Part shown: positions 31,174 through 42,678 of the stretch, piece by piece
Layout of the letters: every line of letters starts with the position of its first letter
Position numbering within the stretch: position 1 is the first letter of the stretch
Assembly: GCA_001771585.1 (NCBI GenBank)
Contig: MEUE01000001.1
Coordinates: 869,984-933,983 of the forward strand
DNA length: 64,000 nucleotides
Reading direction: 5' to 3'
DNA from: a candidate division WOR-1 bacterium RIFOXYB2_FULL_46_45
Lineage (GTDB): Bacteria > Margulisbacteria > WOR-1 > XYC2-FULL-46-14
Made by a program: the position numbers and the translations under genes
The notes under the pieces: model-generated
What the model saw: only the letters and a program-made list of their open reading frames with translations
Databases searched by the model: none
Told to the model about the DNA's origin: nothing

Positions 31174-31289
31174 ACGGCCAGTCTCCTGCGTCCTTTTTTT
31201 CTGCGGGAAGCGAGGACCTTTTTATTTCTTCTCAGGTATCCGTGCTTTCTTTTCCTGCGTCGCCGATGCGGTTGGTATTCTCTCTTCAT
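31170..31289 (-). CDS. rpmH: Ribosomal protein bL34
   Basis: A 39-residue protein starts at ATG 31289: MKREYQPHRRRRKRKHGYL, then [20 protein letters not shown]. It is shorter than the usual 44-46 residues but keeps the whole bL34 pattern. Gly/Phe at HGF is HGY here. It heads the rpmH-rnpA-yidD-yidC-jag-mnmE block next to oriC. Its TGA stop overlaps the rnpA TTG start. A promoter with TTGACA and TAGAAT lies just upstream, ending 8 bases from the ATG. Confidence 0.96.
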   Translation of the reverse strand: MKREYQPHRRRRKRKHGYLRRNKKVLASRRKKGRRRLAV

Positions 31290-31297
31290 ATCTATTC

Positions 31298-31327
31298 ATT
31301 CTACCAGAAAAAAAAACATTTTGTCAA
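31298..31327 (-). promoter_or_regulatory. rpmH promoter
   Basis: On the minus strand TTGACA (31327-31322) and TAGAAT (31303-31298) are 18 bases apart. The -10 ends 8 bases before the rpmH ATG, so the leader is absent or a base or two long. Confidence 0.7.
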
Positions 31328-31363
31328 CTTGCTTTTATCTCGTAAGTATGATTAAATAAATAA

Positions 31364-31402
31364 CGCTCTGATTCTCTGATAATCTGATTCTCTGATGTTC
31401 TG
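31364..31402. repeat. CTGAT-word tract upstream of dnaA
   Basis: CTCTGATT, CTCTGATAAT, CTGATT and CTCTGATGTT words follow each other in the rpmH-dnaA gap. They are the same kind of words as at 4537 and 13741. Confidence 0.55.
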
Positions 31403-31405
31403 CCC

Positions 31406-31414
31406 TGTGGATAA
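31406..31414 (-). promoter_or_regulatory. DnaA box upstream of dnaA
   Basis: TGTGGATAA is a perfect DnaA box on the minus strand, 36 bases before the dnaA ATG. It is followed by GTTGATAAGTTGTTGATAATTG, where TTGATAA words repeat; a role in dnaA autoregulation or as part of the origin is likely. Confidence 0.75.
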
Positions 31415-31450
31415 AGTTGTTGATAAGTTGTTGATAATTGTGGACAAGTA

Positions 31451-32812
31451 ATGACAGAAGCACTAAATATTGAAGAAATTTGGAATTTACTCATTCCGGA
31501 AGTAGAAAAAAGCTTAACTAAGCCGATTTACGAAACCCTCTTAACTTCAGCGCGACCGACCACTTTTAAGGACGGAACGCTTGAAATTGCCGTACCGCAA
31601 GATGTCATCAAACAATGGCTCTCCAGCCATTGTTTGACTATTCTGGAAGAAGAGGCGAAGGCGCTTAATAGTAACATTAAAAAACTTATTTTTGTCGTCG
31701 GGCCGCGTGAACTTTTTACGACCCCCGAGCTGGAAGAGGGCTATTCCGACAACTTCCAGGAAACCGTTTCCCGGGAAGTACAAAAAACCTATCTTAATCA
31801 TCGCTACACTTTTGATACTTTTGTGATCGGAGCGGGGAACCGCTTTGCCCATGCCGCGGCGAAAGCTGTGGCCGAATCTCCGGCCACCGCCTATAATCCT
31901 TTATTTCTCTACGGCGGGGTGGGGCTTGGAAAAACTCATCTTATGCAGGCGGTCGGCCACGAAGTCTTGAAAAAATTAAAAAACAAAAAGGTCCTCTATA
32001 TCACCTGTGAAATGTTTACCAACGAGCTGATCAACGCCATCCGCAACGACAGCACCGCGCGGTTTCGTGACAAATACCGAAATATTGATATTCTGATGGT
32101 CGACGATATCCAGTTCCTGGCAAAAAAAGAGGCGACGCAGGAAGAATTTTTCCACACCTTTAACGCCTTGCACTCTTCCAATAAACAAATTATCGTAAGT
32201 TCAGACCGCCCCCCAAAAGAAATACCGACGCTTGAGGATCGCCTGCGTTCACGCTTTGAGTGGGGCTTAACCGCCGATCTCCAGCCTCCCGATTTTGAAA
32301 CCCGCATCGCCATCCTGCGAAAAAAAGCGGAGTTTATTGAATTGGTTATCCCAAACGATATCCTAACCTACATCGCTTCAAGGGTTGAATCCAACATCCG
32401 GGAGCTTGAAGGAGCACTGATAAAAGTAGTCGCCTTCGCTTCCTTGTCCAGCTCCGAAATTTCTTTTGAACTGGTCGAAAAAGTTTTGAAAGATATTTCT
32501 ACTTCCTCTAAAGGTAAAAATTCTTTTTCAATCGACCTGATCAAAAAAGCTACCGCGGATTATTATTCGGTAAAAATTGACGAGATGTCGGCAAAGATCC
32601 GGACAAAAAATATCGCGCTGGCGCGGCAGGTGGCCATGTATCTGGTTCGTGAAATGACCAATTCTTCTCTGCCTAAAATAGGGGAGGAATTTGGCGGAAG
32701 GGATCATACCACGGTAATGCATGCTTGTGAAAAAATCACCAAGGCGCGCAAAACCGATGAAGACGTGCGTGACGCGCTCAAGGAAATCGAATTAATTTTA
32801 AAGAAGAAGTAG
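31451..32812 (+). CDS. dnaA: Chromosomal replication initiator DnaA
   Basis: The 453-residue protein has an N-terminal interaction domain, then YTFDTFVIGAGNRFAHAAA, the AAA+ Walker A GGVGLGKTHLM, Walker B ILMVDDIQFL, and the C-terminal DNA-binding signature GGRDHTTVMHACEKI. It opens oriC by binding DnaA boxes and DnaA-trios. There is no strong Shine-Dalgarno; GATAAT lies 12 bases before the ATG. It heads the rightward dnaA-dnaN-DUF721-gyrB-gyrA cluster, with the origin between dnaA and dnaN. Confidence 0.98.
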   Translation: MTEALNIEEIWNLLIPEVEKSLTKPIYETLLTSARPTTFKDGTLEIAVPQDVIKQWLSSHCLTILEEEAKALNSNIKKLIFVVGPRELFTTPELEEGYSDNFQETVSREVQKTYLNHRYTFDTFVIGAGNRFAHAAAKAVAESPATAYNPLFLYGGVGLGKTHLMQAVGHEVLKKLKNKKVLYITCEMFTNELINAIRNDSTARFRDKYRNIDILMVDDIQFLAKKEATQEEFFHTFNALHSSNKQIIVSSDRPPKEIPTLEDRLRSRFEWGLTADLQPPDFETRIAILRKKAEFIELVIPNDILTYIASRVESNIRELEGALIKVVAFASLSSSEISFELVEKVLKDISTSSKGKNSFSIDLIKKATADYYSVKIDEMSAKIRTKNIALARQVAMYLVREMTNSSLPKIGEEFGGRDHTTVMHACEKITKARKTDEDVRDALKEIELILKKK

Positions 32813-33007
32813 GGGATAACCGGTGGAAAACCTTGTGGACGAAGGGTGGATAAACCGGTGGACAACAAAAACTTATCCACTATCCACAATTTTGGGGGTA
32901 TAATAGTAGTGGAGAAATTGCTGCTTGGTAAGTAAATACTTTAATTATCCACTTATCAACAGCTTCTACTACTACTATTTTATTTAATAATAAAGAGGGA
33001 GGAAGGT
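32813..33007. other. oriC: oriC candidate between dnaA and dnaN
   Basis: The 195-base gap contains DnaA boxes: GGTGGATAA (32845-32853, minus, one mismatch), TTATCCACT (32873-32881), CTATCCACA (32880-32888), TTATCCACT (32945-32953) and TTATCAACA (32953-32961), each one mismatch from TTATCCACA. The last pair is followed by GCTTCTACTACTACTA, a DnaA-trio array (TAG repeats on the other strand), then an AT-rich stretch to 33000, the likely unwinding element. This order of boxes, trios and AT-rich DNA matches the Bacillus subtilis basal unwinding system. A TATAAT (32899-32904 region) may drive dnaN. Confidence 0.88.
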
Positions 33008-34125
33008 ATGGAATTTATATGTTTAAGGGAAGATTTGCAAAAAGGGGTGCAAATTGTTGAACGGATCGTTTCGGTTCGCACTACTTTACCGATTGTTGGG
33101 AATATACTTTTCGAAACGACCAAAAACGGCTTAAAACTTTCGGCAAATAATCTTGAAGTCGGCGTTGAAATTATGATCCCCGCAAAAATAATAAAAGACG
33201 GAGCGGTTTTAGTCCCGGCAAAAACTTTGGCCGGGATTGTCGCCAAACTTCCGCCGGAAGAGATCCTTTTTAAATTAAAAGACCGCGGGATCATAAATTT
33301 AAGTTATAAGAAATCCACTTTTAATTTACACGGTCTGCCGGCCGATGAGTTTCCCAGTATTCCCAAAGTAAAAGAGGATAAAAGCTTTAAGATTGAAGCA
33401 GGAACTTTATCGGAAATGGTTGCCTGGACCGTTTTCGCGGCTTCAACTTCCGAAGACAAACTTATTTTAAACGGGGTTTTGTTTGATGTCGGCAAAAAAA
33501 TCTTGCGTATGGTGGCTACCGACGGTTTTCGCCTTTCCTGCAAGGCGGAAAAAATTAGCGATGTTACCGGTGAAACTTCATTAATTATTCCAACCCGTGC
33601 CCTAAACGAATTGAACCGCATCCTGCAATTGGTTGAAGCGGGGGAAATAAAAGTAGTGGCCGGGCACGACCAGATTTCGTTCCGCTCAAAAGATTTTTAT
33701 CTGGTTTCAAAGATCATCCAGGGGAAATTTCCGGATTATAATCAGGTCATACCCAAGAAGTCCGATACCAAAGTGAAGATGGACAGTAAAGCCCTTTTGG
33801 CTTCGGCGGAACGGGTGCAGGTGATTGCCGCCTCATCGGCGAATATCGCCCGGTTTGAGGTGAAGGGATCGGAACTGCACATGCTCGCTTCCGCTCCGGA
33901 TGTCGGAAATATTGAAGAAATTTTGGAAGTTGAAGTGAAAGGACCGGAGAAAAAAGCGATCGCTTTTAATATTAGATTAATAATTGACGCCTTGAAGGTG
34001 ATCGGGGAGAGGGAGATAACTTTTGAAGTCAGTTCTCCCTTAAGTCCCGGGGTGCTTCGTCCGGCGGATGGGGCGGACTATATATATATTGTAATGCCGA
34101 TCAGGACACAGGAAACGGTAACCGC

Positions 34126-34129
<4 letters not shown>
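33008..34129 (+). CDS. dnaN: DNA polymerase III sliding clamp, beta subunit
   Basis: The 373-residue protein has the three-domain clamp length. Landmarks are LSANNLEVGVEI, ADEFPSIP, LMVATDGFRLS-like ILRMVATDGFRLSCKAE, and PTRALNELNRIL; the C-terminus IVMPIR is the family end. GAGGGAGGAAGG precedes ATG 33008. It overlaps the DUF721 gene by 4 bases (GTGA). recF, often next in this cluster, is missing here. Confidence 0.98.
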
Positions 34130-36379
<2,250 letters not shown>

Positions 36380-36388
36380 GAGAAGAAA

Positions 36389-38884
36389 ATGACACCGAAA
36401 AAAGAAAAAGAAGAAAAAGAAATAAACCTCTTTTCAAAAGTTGTTCCGGCTTCGATCGAACAGGAGATGAAATCTTCCTATATCGACTACGCCATGTCGG
36501 TCATTGTCGGACGCGCCCTTCCGGATGTGCGCGACGGGCTGAAGCCGGTCCACCGCCGTATTCTCTATGCCATGGACGAGCTGGGACTGCAGCCGGGAAA
36601 GCCGTATAAAAAATCGGCCCGCGTCGTCGGTGAAGTTTTGGGTAAATACCATCCGCACGGCGACATCGCGGTCTACGATTCTTTGGTCCGCATGGCGCAG
36701 GAATTTTCGCTCCGCTACATGCTGGTGGACGGCCAGGGAAACTTCGGTTCGGTCGACGGCGACTCCGCCGCGGCAATGCGTTATACCGAAACCCGGCTGG
36801 GGAAAATTTCAACCGAGATGCTGGCCGACATCGAAAAAGAGACGGTTAACTTCGGCCCCAACTTTGACGAATCGTTGCAGGAGCCGCTGGTCCTGCCGTC
36901 GCGGGTCCCCAATCTTTTAATCAACGGATCTTCCGGCATCGCGGTCGGTATGGCGACCAATATCCCGCCGCACAATTTGGGAGAAGCGGTCGATGCCGCG
37001 GTCGCTTTGATCGACGATCCCAAACTGGAAATCTCAGATCTGATGAAAATTATCAAGGGGCCCGATTTTCCGACCGGGGCGATCATCTGCGGAAGGGCGG
37101 GGATCAAAGACGCCTATCTGACCGGCCGCGGACTGCTCAAAGTCCGGGCCCGGGTTGAATTTGAGGAGCATCGCGGAAAAGAAGTCATCATCGTCACCGA
37201 AATTCCCTATCTCTCCAACAAGGCGGAACTGGTTACCGAAATCGCGGAGCTGGTAAAAGATAAGAAAATTGTCGGGATCTCCGACCTGCGCGACGAATCG
37301 GACCGCAAAGGGATGAGGGTCTACATTGAAATTAAAAAAGATGTCAGCAAGGACGTGGTCTTAAACCAGCTTTACAAGCGGACCCGGATGGAAGCGACTT
37401 ACGGTGTCAACCTGGTCGCGCTGGTAAACAACGAACCGAAACTTTTGAATCTCAAAGACATGCTGGCGGAATATCTGAAACACCGAGAAGAAGTGGTAAT
37501 CCGCCGCACCAAATTTGAATTAAAGAAGGCGGAAGAACAGGCCCATATTCTGGAAGGATTGCTGATCGCGGTTTCCAATATCGATAAAGTCGTGAAATTG
37601 ATCCGCGAATCGAAGAATCCGGACGAAGCCCGCGAAGGGTTGATGCAAAAATTCAAACTCTCCAAGATACAGGCCCAGGCGATCCTCGATTTGCGGCTGC
37701 AAAGATTGACCCAGCTTGAACGGCACAAGATCGACGAAGAATACAAGGGGCTGCTGGAGAGAATAAAAGAGCTCAAAAAGATCCTGGCCGATCGCAAAGA
37801 GGTCTTGAGGATAATAAAGAGAGAGCTTCTTGAAGTAAAAGATAAATACGGCGACAAGCGCCGGACCACTATTTCCGGAGAGATCGAAGATGTCGAGCTG
37901 GAAGAGTTGATCCCGGAAGAAGAGGTGGCGGTCTTAATCACCCGCGACGGCTATGTAAAAAGGATGCCGGTCTCAACTTTCCGCGCCCAGCTTAGGGGTG
38001 GGAGGGGGGTTGCGGGAATGGCGACGGCGGAAGAAGACCAAATCGACAGTTTGTGTGTCGCCTCTACCCACGACTTTGTTCTTTTCTTCACCAACAAGGG
38101 GAGAGTTTACAAACTTAAAGTTTATGATCTCCCGCAGTCGTCCCGTGCCGCCAAGGGGCAGTCGATTGCCAATGTTTTGCAGGTGACCGAAGGGGAAGTG
38201 GTCACCGCCAATGTTTTGGTGAAATCTTTTGACGCCAAGAACTTCCTGATGATGGCGACGCAAAACGGGTTGATTAAAAAAGTTACACTTGAAGACTTTG
38301 CCAATATCCGCAGGAGCGGCATTATTGCCATCAAATTAAAGGACAAGGACGAATTGGGCTGGGTAAAAGAGACCCAGGGGAAAGACGAGCTGATCCTTGG
38401 TGCGCAAAGCGGATTGATGATCCGCTTCAAAGAAGGGAACGTCCGCCCGATGGGGCGTGCCGCCTCAGGCGTCCGCGGGATTCGCCTCGCCAAGGGCGAC
38501 CAGGTGGTCTCTATGGACATTGTGACGCCGAAAGGGGATCTTTTGGTCATCTCCGAATCGGGTTTTGGAAAAAGGATGAAAATCGGAGAATTTGGGGTCC
38601 AGAACCGGGGAGGGAAGGGGCACATCGCGATAAAACTGCGCGACAAAGACAAAGTTGCCGGGATGAAGATAATCAACCCGGACGACGAGTTGCTTTTTGT
38701 GACAAAAAATGGAACAATGAGCAGGCAAACGGCGGCCGGGATTTCAACCCAGGGGCGCTACGCCAAAGGGGTCCGGATCCAGCGCCTTGATCCGGGGGAT
38801 GAAGTTGCCGATGTCGCCAGGGTGGTTACCAAGGAACAGGAAGAAGCGGTAATCGCCGAAGGAGCAAAAAAAGATGAAAAATAA
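36389..38884 (+). CDS. gyrA: DNA gyrase subunit A
   Basis: The 831-residue protein has the breakage-reunion domain ([21 protein letters not shown] in parts, [17 protein letters not shown]) with the catalytic Tyr in [12 protein letters not shown], the coiled-coil arm, and a six-bladed C-terminal domain. QLRGGRG starts the first blade as a GyrA-box, and a later blade has QNRGGKG. The box supports true gyrase rather than topoisomerase IV. AGGAG lies before ATG 36389. Its end overlaps the DUF2892 gene by 11 bases. Confidence 0.98.
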   Translation: MTPKKEKEEKEINLFSKVVPASIEQEMKSSYIDYAMSVIVGRALPDVRDGLKPVHRRILYAMDELGLQPGKPYKKSARVVGEVLGKYHPHGDIAVYDSLVRMAQEFSLRYMLVDGQGNFGSVDGDSAAAMRYTETRLGKISTEMLADIEKETVNFGPNFDESLQEPLVLPSRVPNLLINGSSGIAVGMATNIPPHNLGEAVDAAVALIDDPKLEISDLMKIIKGPDFPTGAIICGRAGIKDAYLTGRGLLKVRARVEFEEHRGKEVIIVTEIPYLSNKAELVTEIAELVKDKKIVGISDLRDESDRKGMRVYIEIKKDVSKDVVLNQLYKRTRMEATYGVNLVALVNNEPKLLNLKDMLAEYLKHREEVVIRRTKFELKKAEEQAHILEGLLIAVSNIDKVVKLIRESKNPDEAREGLMQKFKLSKIQAQAILDLRLQRLTQLERHKIDEEYKGLLERIKELKKILADRKEVLRIIKRELLEVKDKYGDKRRTTISGEIEDVELEELIPEEEVAVLITRDGYVKRMPVSTFRAQLRGGRGVAGMATAEEDQIDSLCVASTHDFVLFFTNKGRVYKLKVYDLPQSSRAAKGQSIANVLQVTEGEVVTANVLVKSFDAKNFLMMATQNGLIKKVTLEDFANIRRSGIIAIKLKDKDELGWVKETQGKDELILGAQSGLMIRFKEGNVRPMGRAASGVRGIRLAKGDQVVSMDIVTPKGDLLVISESGFGKRMKIGEFGVQNRGGKGHIAIKLRDKDKVAGMKIINPDDELLFVTKNGTMSRQTAAGISTQGRYAKGVRIQRLDPGDEVADVARVVTKEQEEAVIAEGAKKDEK

Positions 38885-39071
38885 TCTTGGTTCGGCGGAT
38901 CGGATTGTTCGGGTTTTGCTCGGCTTAACTTTTGTTTATGTTGCCCTTTACGCTCCGGTAAGCGTGGCAATGATGTGGACCCTGACGATGGCGGCGATTA
39001 TTTTAATCGCCACCGGAATTGCCAGCTTTTGTCCGCTCTACGCGGCGATAAGATTTAAGAGCTGCTGCTAA
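38874..39071 (+). CDS. DUF2892 small membrane protein
   Basis: The 65-residue protein starts [22 protein letters not shown] and has two membrane segments separated by a short turn, ending with [15 protein letters not shown]. This is the DUF2892 (YgaP membrane domain) family, often fused to rhodanese domains; the Cys residues near the end may bind or pass sulfur, which is uncertain. GAAGGAG precedes its ATG inside gyrA, so it is co-transcribed. The terminator at 39090 follows. Confidence 0.88.
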   Translation: MKNNLGSADRIVRVLLGLTFVYVALYAPVSVAMMWTLTMAAIILIATGIASFCPLYAAIRFKSCC

Positions 39072-39089
39072 TAAAACATTTACAGGCGA

Positions 39090-39132
39090 GGCCGTAGGGA
39101 ACGAAAATTTTCGTTCCCTACGGCCTTTTTTT
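39090..39132 (+). terminator. Rho-independent terminator made of a perfect palindrome
   Basis: GGCCGTAGGGAACGAAAA (39090-39107) is followed by its exact reverse complement to 39125, then TTTTTTT. It ends the dnaA-gyrA transcript. Its core resembles the 29134-29171 palindrome. Confidence 0.9.
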
Positions 39133-39164
39133 GAGCGGGCGGAAAAATTGCTAGTATCATTATT

Positions 39165-39830
39165 ATGAACAAGCACACCCGGCAGATTTTTCTGTTTTTT
39201 GCCTTATTTATGCTTTATTCCGCCGGTTCTTTCGCGGAAGAAAATGCGGAAGGGAAAAAGATCGATTTCTCTATAAATCTCTTTGTCATGAATGCCCCAA
39301 ACACCGCGTCTTTTTCTTATATTAGCGAGTCGGACAACCTCTCTCCTTCCGGTGTAGAAATTAAAATGTCGGTCTCCTTAGAAAACCACCTAAAATACTC
39401 GTTGGGGATCGCTTCCGCCAGCCAAAATTATGGCGCGCATAAATCGGGCTTTTTGTGGGTAACTGCCTGGGATGAGTTTTCATCCGTTAAAGTTTCTACC
39501 GCTTTTATTGAATTGCTATATTCATTTGAGCTGGTGGTGGAGGCGGAACAAAATATCGGCATACGGATTAGTTATGTTGATATGACAAGGACGGCAGGGA
39601 TAACGCATGACGACCCTTACATAGCGGACCATTTCCAAAGTCTTAGCGGCCAGGGATATGAGATCTCTTTTCCAATCGAGATAAAGAGGCGCTGGAACGA
39701 TCTGACCTTTAACTTTTCGTACATTCCCGGAATATGGAATGTTCCTCTGGCGGGAACGGAAGACAATCTCCCCGTTTCACACTCATTTACGGGCGGCACT
39801 TCTACTCTGATGTTTGGGATTACTTTATAA
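39165..39830 (+). CDS. Secreted, probably outer-membrane, protein of unknown function
   Basis: The 221-residue protein has a signal peptide (KHTRQIFLFFALFMLYSAGSFA, cleavage after about residue 25). The mature part has alternating beta-strand patterns (FSINLFVMNAP, LKYSLGIASASQNYG, LVVEAEQNIGIRISYVDM, DLTFNFSYIPGIW) and ends STLMFGITL. A small beta-barrel is likely. TAGTAT ends 7 bases before the ATG with no Shine-Dalgarno, again consistent with a leaderless mRNA. I do not recognise a family. Confidence 0.65.
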   Translation: MNKHTRQIFLFFALFMLYSAGSFAEENAEGKKIDFSINLFVMNAPNTASFSYISESDNLSPSGVEIKMSVSLENHLKYSLGIASASQNYGAHKSGFLWVTAWDEFSSVKVSTAFIELLYSFELVVEAEQNIGIRISYVDMTRTAGITHDDPYIADHFQSLSGQGYEISFPIEIKRRWNDLTFNFSYIPGIWNVPLAGTEDNLPVSHSFTGGTSTLMFGITL

Positions 39831-39851
39831 AGAGAAGGGGGGGGGGCAAAC

Positions 39852-40388
39852 ATGAAAAACCCGGTGTTGGTGGAAAAAATCGAAAACAGGATTTATTTGA
39901 TTCGGGGACAGAAAGTGATGCTGGATTTTCATTTGGCAGAGCTATACGCGGCCAAAACAAAAGCACTGAAACAAGCAGTTAGAAGGAATATTGACAGATT
40001 TCCCGAAGATTTTATGTTCCAATTGAATTGGGAAGAGGTGGATTCTCTAAGGTCACAATTTGTGACCTTAGAAACAAAGGTTGAGGGGAAAGGAAAACAT
40101 TTAAAGTATCTTCCTTATGCTTTTACCGAACAGGGAGTTGCGATGCTTTCAAGCGTTTTAAAAAGTAAACAAGCAGTTCAAGTGAATATTGCCATCATGA
40201 GAGCATTTGTAAAACTTAGACAGATTCTGGCGACACATAAGGATATTGCCTACAAGCTAACGGAGTTAGAAAAAAGAGTTGAAAAAAATGAAGTCGAAAC
40301 CAGGGAAGTCTTTGATGCCATCCGACAACTTATGTTGCCACCAGAAAAACCGAAGAGAAGGATTGGTTTTTTGGTTGATAGGGAATAA
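39852..40388 (+). CDS. ORF6N-domain protein
   Basis: The 178-residue protein shows the ORF6N pattern: [42 protein letters not shown] in parts, then [18 protein letters not shown], and a C-terminal coiled coil ([21 protein letters not shown]-like). The domain is related to phage KilA-N/Ant proteins and binds DNA; chromosomal copies are mostly of unknown role and are often mobile. A run of ten G (39837-39846) sits where the Shine-Dalgarno should be, six bases before the ATG. A 25-base palindrome (40047-40071) lies inside the gene. Confidence 0.85.
   Translation: MKNPVLVEKIENRIYLIRGQKVMLDFHLAELYAAKTKALKQAVRRNIDRFPEDFMFQLNWEEVDSLRSQFVTLETKVEGKGKHLKYLPYAFTEQGVAMLSSVLKSKQAVQVNIAIMRAFVKLRQILATHKDIAYKLTELEKRVEKNEVETREVFDAIRQLMLPPEKPKRRIGFLVDRE
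40047..40071. repeat. 25-base palindrome inside the ORF6N gene
   Basis: CTAAGGTCACAA, one T, then TTGTGACCTTAG: 12-base arms that match exactly. It codes LRSQFVTLE, directly before the variable linker that precedes [11 protein letters not shown]. Confidence 0.8.
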
Positions 40389-40389
40389 A

Positions 40390-40917
40390 TCACATGCTAC
40401 CAATCTGCTTAATCACTTCATCTGCGGCCGAAGCGACCGCCTGTGAGAGGGTTTCACTTTCCGCCGGCGGGATTTTTTGCAGAACATAGTCGGCGGTGTC
40501 AATTATTTCGTCTTTGCCGATACCAATCCTAATCCTTGTAAACTCCGAACCTTTGGCGTGGGCAAGAATTGATTCGACTCCGCGATGGCCGCCGGAGCTC
40601 CCTTTGTCGCGGATCCTGATTTCCCCAATCGGCAAATCGACGTCGTCATAAATTAAAATTAAATTTTTCGGCGGGAACTTGTACCAGGCCAACAGTTCTG
40701 CCAGTGCTTCTCCGGAGTTGTTCATAAAGGTCTGCGGTTCCGCCAGAATAATTTTCCTCTGCTTGAAGGTTGTTTCTGCGACATAGGACTTGAATTTGTG
40801 TTTGAAATCGGAGACATTAAGCCGCGCTGCCAGCTCGTCCACAACTTTGAAGCCGAGGTTGTGGCGGGTCTCTTCGTATTCTTTCCCAGGGTTGCCTAAT
40901 CCGATTATAAGGTACAT
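40390..40917 (-). CDS. pth: Peptidyl-tRNA hydrolase
   Basis: The 175-residue protein has GLGNPGKEYEETRHNLGF with catalytic H19, EPQTFMNNSGEA, YDDVDLPIGEIRIRDKGSSGGHRGVESI in parts, and FTRIRIGIGK. It frees tRNA from dropped peptidyl-tRNA. The gene is short relative to some homologues (about 185-195) but complete. It is convergent with the ORF6N gene, one base apart. No Shine-Dalgarno is clear. Confidence 0.96.
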   Translation of the reverse strand: MYLIIGLGNPGKEYEETRHNLGFKVVDELAARLNVSDFKHKFKSYVAETTFKQRKIILAEPQTFMNNSGEALAELLAWYKFPPKNLILIYDDVDLPIGEIRIRDKGSSGGHRGVESILAHAKGSEFTRIRIGIGKDEIIDTADYVLQKIPPAESETLSQAVASAADEVIKQIGSM

Positions 40918-40996
40918 AGTAAAACAATGTGAAATTTACCGGAAAAGATCACGATACATTTATAACAGGACCGGGGGCATTTTACAAGGGGCAATC

Positions 40997-41647
40997 ATGA
41001 TCCAACTCAAACTAATAGCATTTAACTTAGATAAAGCGGTTGAGGCGGGCGGGGTAATTTCTCTCAAGGATGCGGAAGCGCGGCCGGAGGAATTGCAGCG
41101 AATGGGTTTGCCGATGGCGCTGCCGATAATCAGGAGATTTATCAAACAAGGGAAACTCTCACAGTTGGTAGAATATCTGGAAGAGATAAAGGCAGGAGAG
41201 GGCTCCATCCCCAAAATAGAACTGGTAACAATAAGGGAAGGATTGAAGATGGGGAAGATTATGTTTACCAATGGACTTTATGAATTGATGATGAAGGCCG
41301 ATCCGTCTTTACCAAAACCGGCATTTTGGGATGATGCTGAAATTGGAATTGCCGCAGGGAGAGACCTTCCTGTTGTTGGTATACGAGCAGGTTGGGTTGA
41401 TCAGATTTTGGGGTCATATAATCGGTTAACCGGTTCAAACCTGGTCGTTCCTACGATAGACGAACTAAAAGAAGCGGCGCATAAAGTTGAAATCGGAAGG
41501 AATAAATACAAGGAAGTTGGGCAATGGACAAGTAATATGCAGGGAGATTGGAGATGTTTTTATTTCCTGCGGTCCGGTCGCAGCGACGACGACCATCCAG
41601 ACTGCTACTACTCCTTCCTAGGCCTCCGTGTCGCCGAGAGGACTTAA
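40997..41647 (+). CDS. Hypothetical protein, 216 residues
   Basis: The start at ATG 40997 is chosen for AAGGGG five bases upstream. The sequence begins MIQLKLIAFNLDKAVEAGG; helices follow to about residue 75, and the C-terminal half includes WDDAEIGIAAGRDLPVVGI and ends WRCFYFLRSGRSDDDHPDC, YYSFLGLRVAERT. The last 40 residues recall the end of formylglycine-generating-enzyme-like (C-lectin fold) domains, where an Arg-rich strand is followed by GFRVA, but the match is weak. No signal peptide is present. It stands alone. Confidence 0.6.
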   Translation: MIQLKLIAFNLDKAVEAGGVISLKDAEARPEELQRMGLPMALPIIRRFIKQGKLSQLVEYLEEIKAGEGSIPKIELVTIREGLKMGKIMFTNGLYELMMKADPSLPKPAFWDDAEIGIAAGRDLPVVGIRAGWVDQILGSYNRLTGSNLVVPTIDELKEAAHKVEIGRNKYKEVGQWTSNMQGDWRCFYFLRSGRSDDDHPDCYYSFLGLRVAERT

Positions 41648-41778
41648 TTTTATTACACTTTGTTCTTTTACCCTTTTGGGTTTTTTGAGGTGGGGGGAGA
41701 AAAATTTTTTAAAAGATTCGAAAGCCAGAGCCGGGGATCGCCAGCGGCGTGTTCGCGGTTGCGGGAGATGGGCATCAT

Positions 41779-42618
41779 TTATTTTTGGTAGAGACGGTAT
41801 TCAACTCCGAAGCGAATATCCGACTTCGGTCTTGAAGAGTCAGGTTCTTTATACCAGATAATGCTTAGCATTTCAAGATAGAAACTAAGTTTTTGGTCGG
41901 CGATCGGCTCAACCTGGATCCCCGGGCCGACTAAAATATTGTTCAGCCACGGTTCCGGTTTTCCGGCGATATTAAAATCGGTCCTCAGATAGGGCTTAAT
42001 CGTTTTGTTCGGCAGGTAAAAACCGGTCCTTTGTTCATAGGAGACCCGGTAGGTCTTAAACCCGTCCGGATACTGGTAAAAATCGGTGGTGCGGTAGGAG
42101 AGATTGGTCCAGACCGTTACCCAGGGATAAGCGGGATCGGGTGTTTGCTGGTTCCATTCGTGGTAAAGATCAAGTCCGAATCTTTTGTCGGTGGTCGGGA
42201 CCTTATTGGTCTTGGCGGTACTCTCGTCTTTTAAAAAACTCAACTCCAGCACTTCTCCAAAAAGCTTGACATCCTTTATCCACTCGTCGGCCCAGCCGCG
42301 GGGCTGGTAGGCGACAAAGGGCATCACGCGAAGCCCGTAGCCGGTGGCGACATTGTTGGTCCAATAATTCGAATCCTGGCTGGCGACAATTATCGCGGCC
42401 GCGTAAGGGCCGATAAAGAAAACTTCTTGTGAACCCTGGCCGACCAAATTAATCCCAACCCTCGTTTCACTGCGGCCGAGCAGTTGGTTAAATCCGATCT
42501 TTTCTCCGTTGGTTGCGTAATAGCCTCCCTTGTTCCAGGTATCAACCCAGACCCCGGCGGCAAAAGAAGACGCGGTAAAGGCAATCAGCATCAAGCAAGC
42601 TATAAGTGTTATCCGCAT
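41779..42618 (-). CDS. Secreted outer-membrane beta-barrel candidate
   Basis: The start at ATG 42618 has AAGGAG before it. The 279-residue product begins with a signal peptide (RITLIACLMLIAFTASSFA, cleavage near residue 22). The mature chain alternates aromatic strands (VWVDTWNKGGYYATNG, YRTTDFYQYPDGFKTYRVSYEQRTGFYL in parts, LSFYLEMLSIIWYKE) and ends FGVEYRLYQK. An outer-membrane protein is likely; it is similar in style to the porin at 11993 but not obviously homologous. It follows the carbohydrate-binding-like gene by 60 bases, so the pair may share a transcript. Confidence 0.68.
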   Translation of the reverse strand: MRITLIACLMLIAFTASSFAAGVWVDTWNKGGYYATNGEKIGFNQLLGRSETRVGINLVGQGSQEVFFIGPYAAAIIVASQDSNYWTNNVATGYGLRVMPFVAYQPRGWADEWIKDVKLFGEVLELSFLKDESTAKTNKVPTTDKRFGLDLYHEWNQQTPDPAYPWVTVWTNLSYRTTDFYQYPDGFKTYRVSYEQRTGFYLPNKTIKPYLRTDFNIAGKPEPWLNNILVGPGIQVEPIADQKLSFYLEMLSIIWYKEPDSSRPKSDIRFGVEYRLYQK

Positions 42619-42678
42619 ATTTGGCTCCTTCCTGTATATATATCGTGAGAAAGGGGTCGGAAATTTCACTATATTTTG

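Noticed and set aside
41664-41690. Possible terminator ACCC-TTTT-GGGT-TTTTTT
   Set aside because: Only a 4-bp stem; too weak to call.
41628-41861. 77-codon plus-strand frame after the 216-residue protein
   Set aside because: It overlaps the end of the beta-barrel gene, has no Shine-Dalgarno and a basic low-complexity product.
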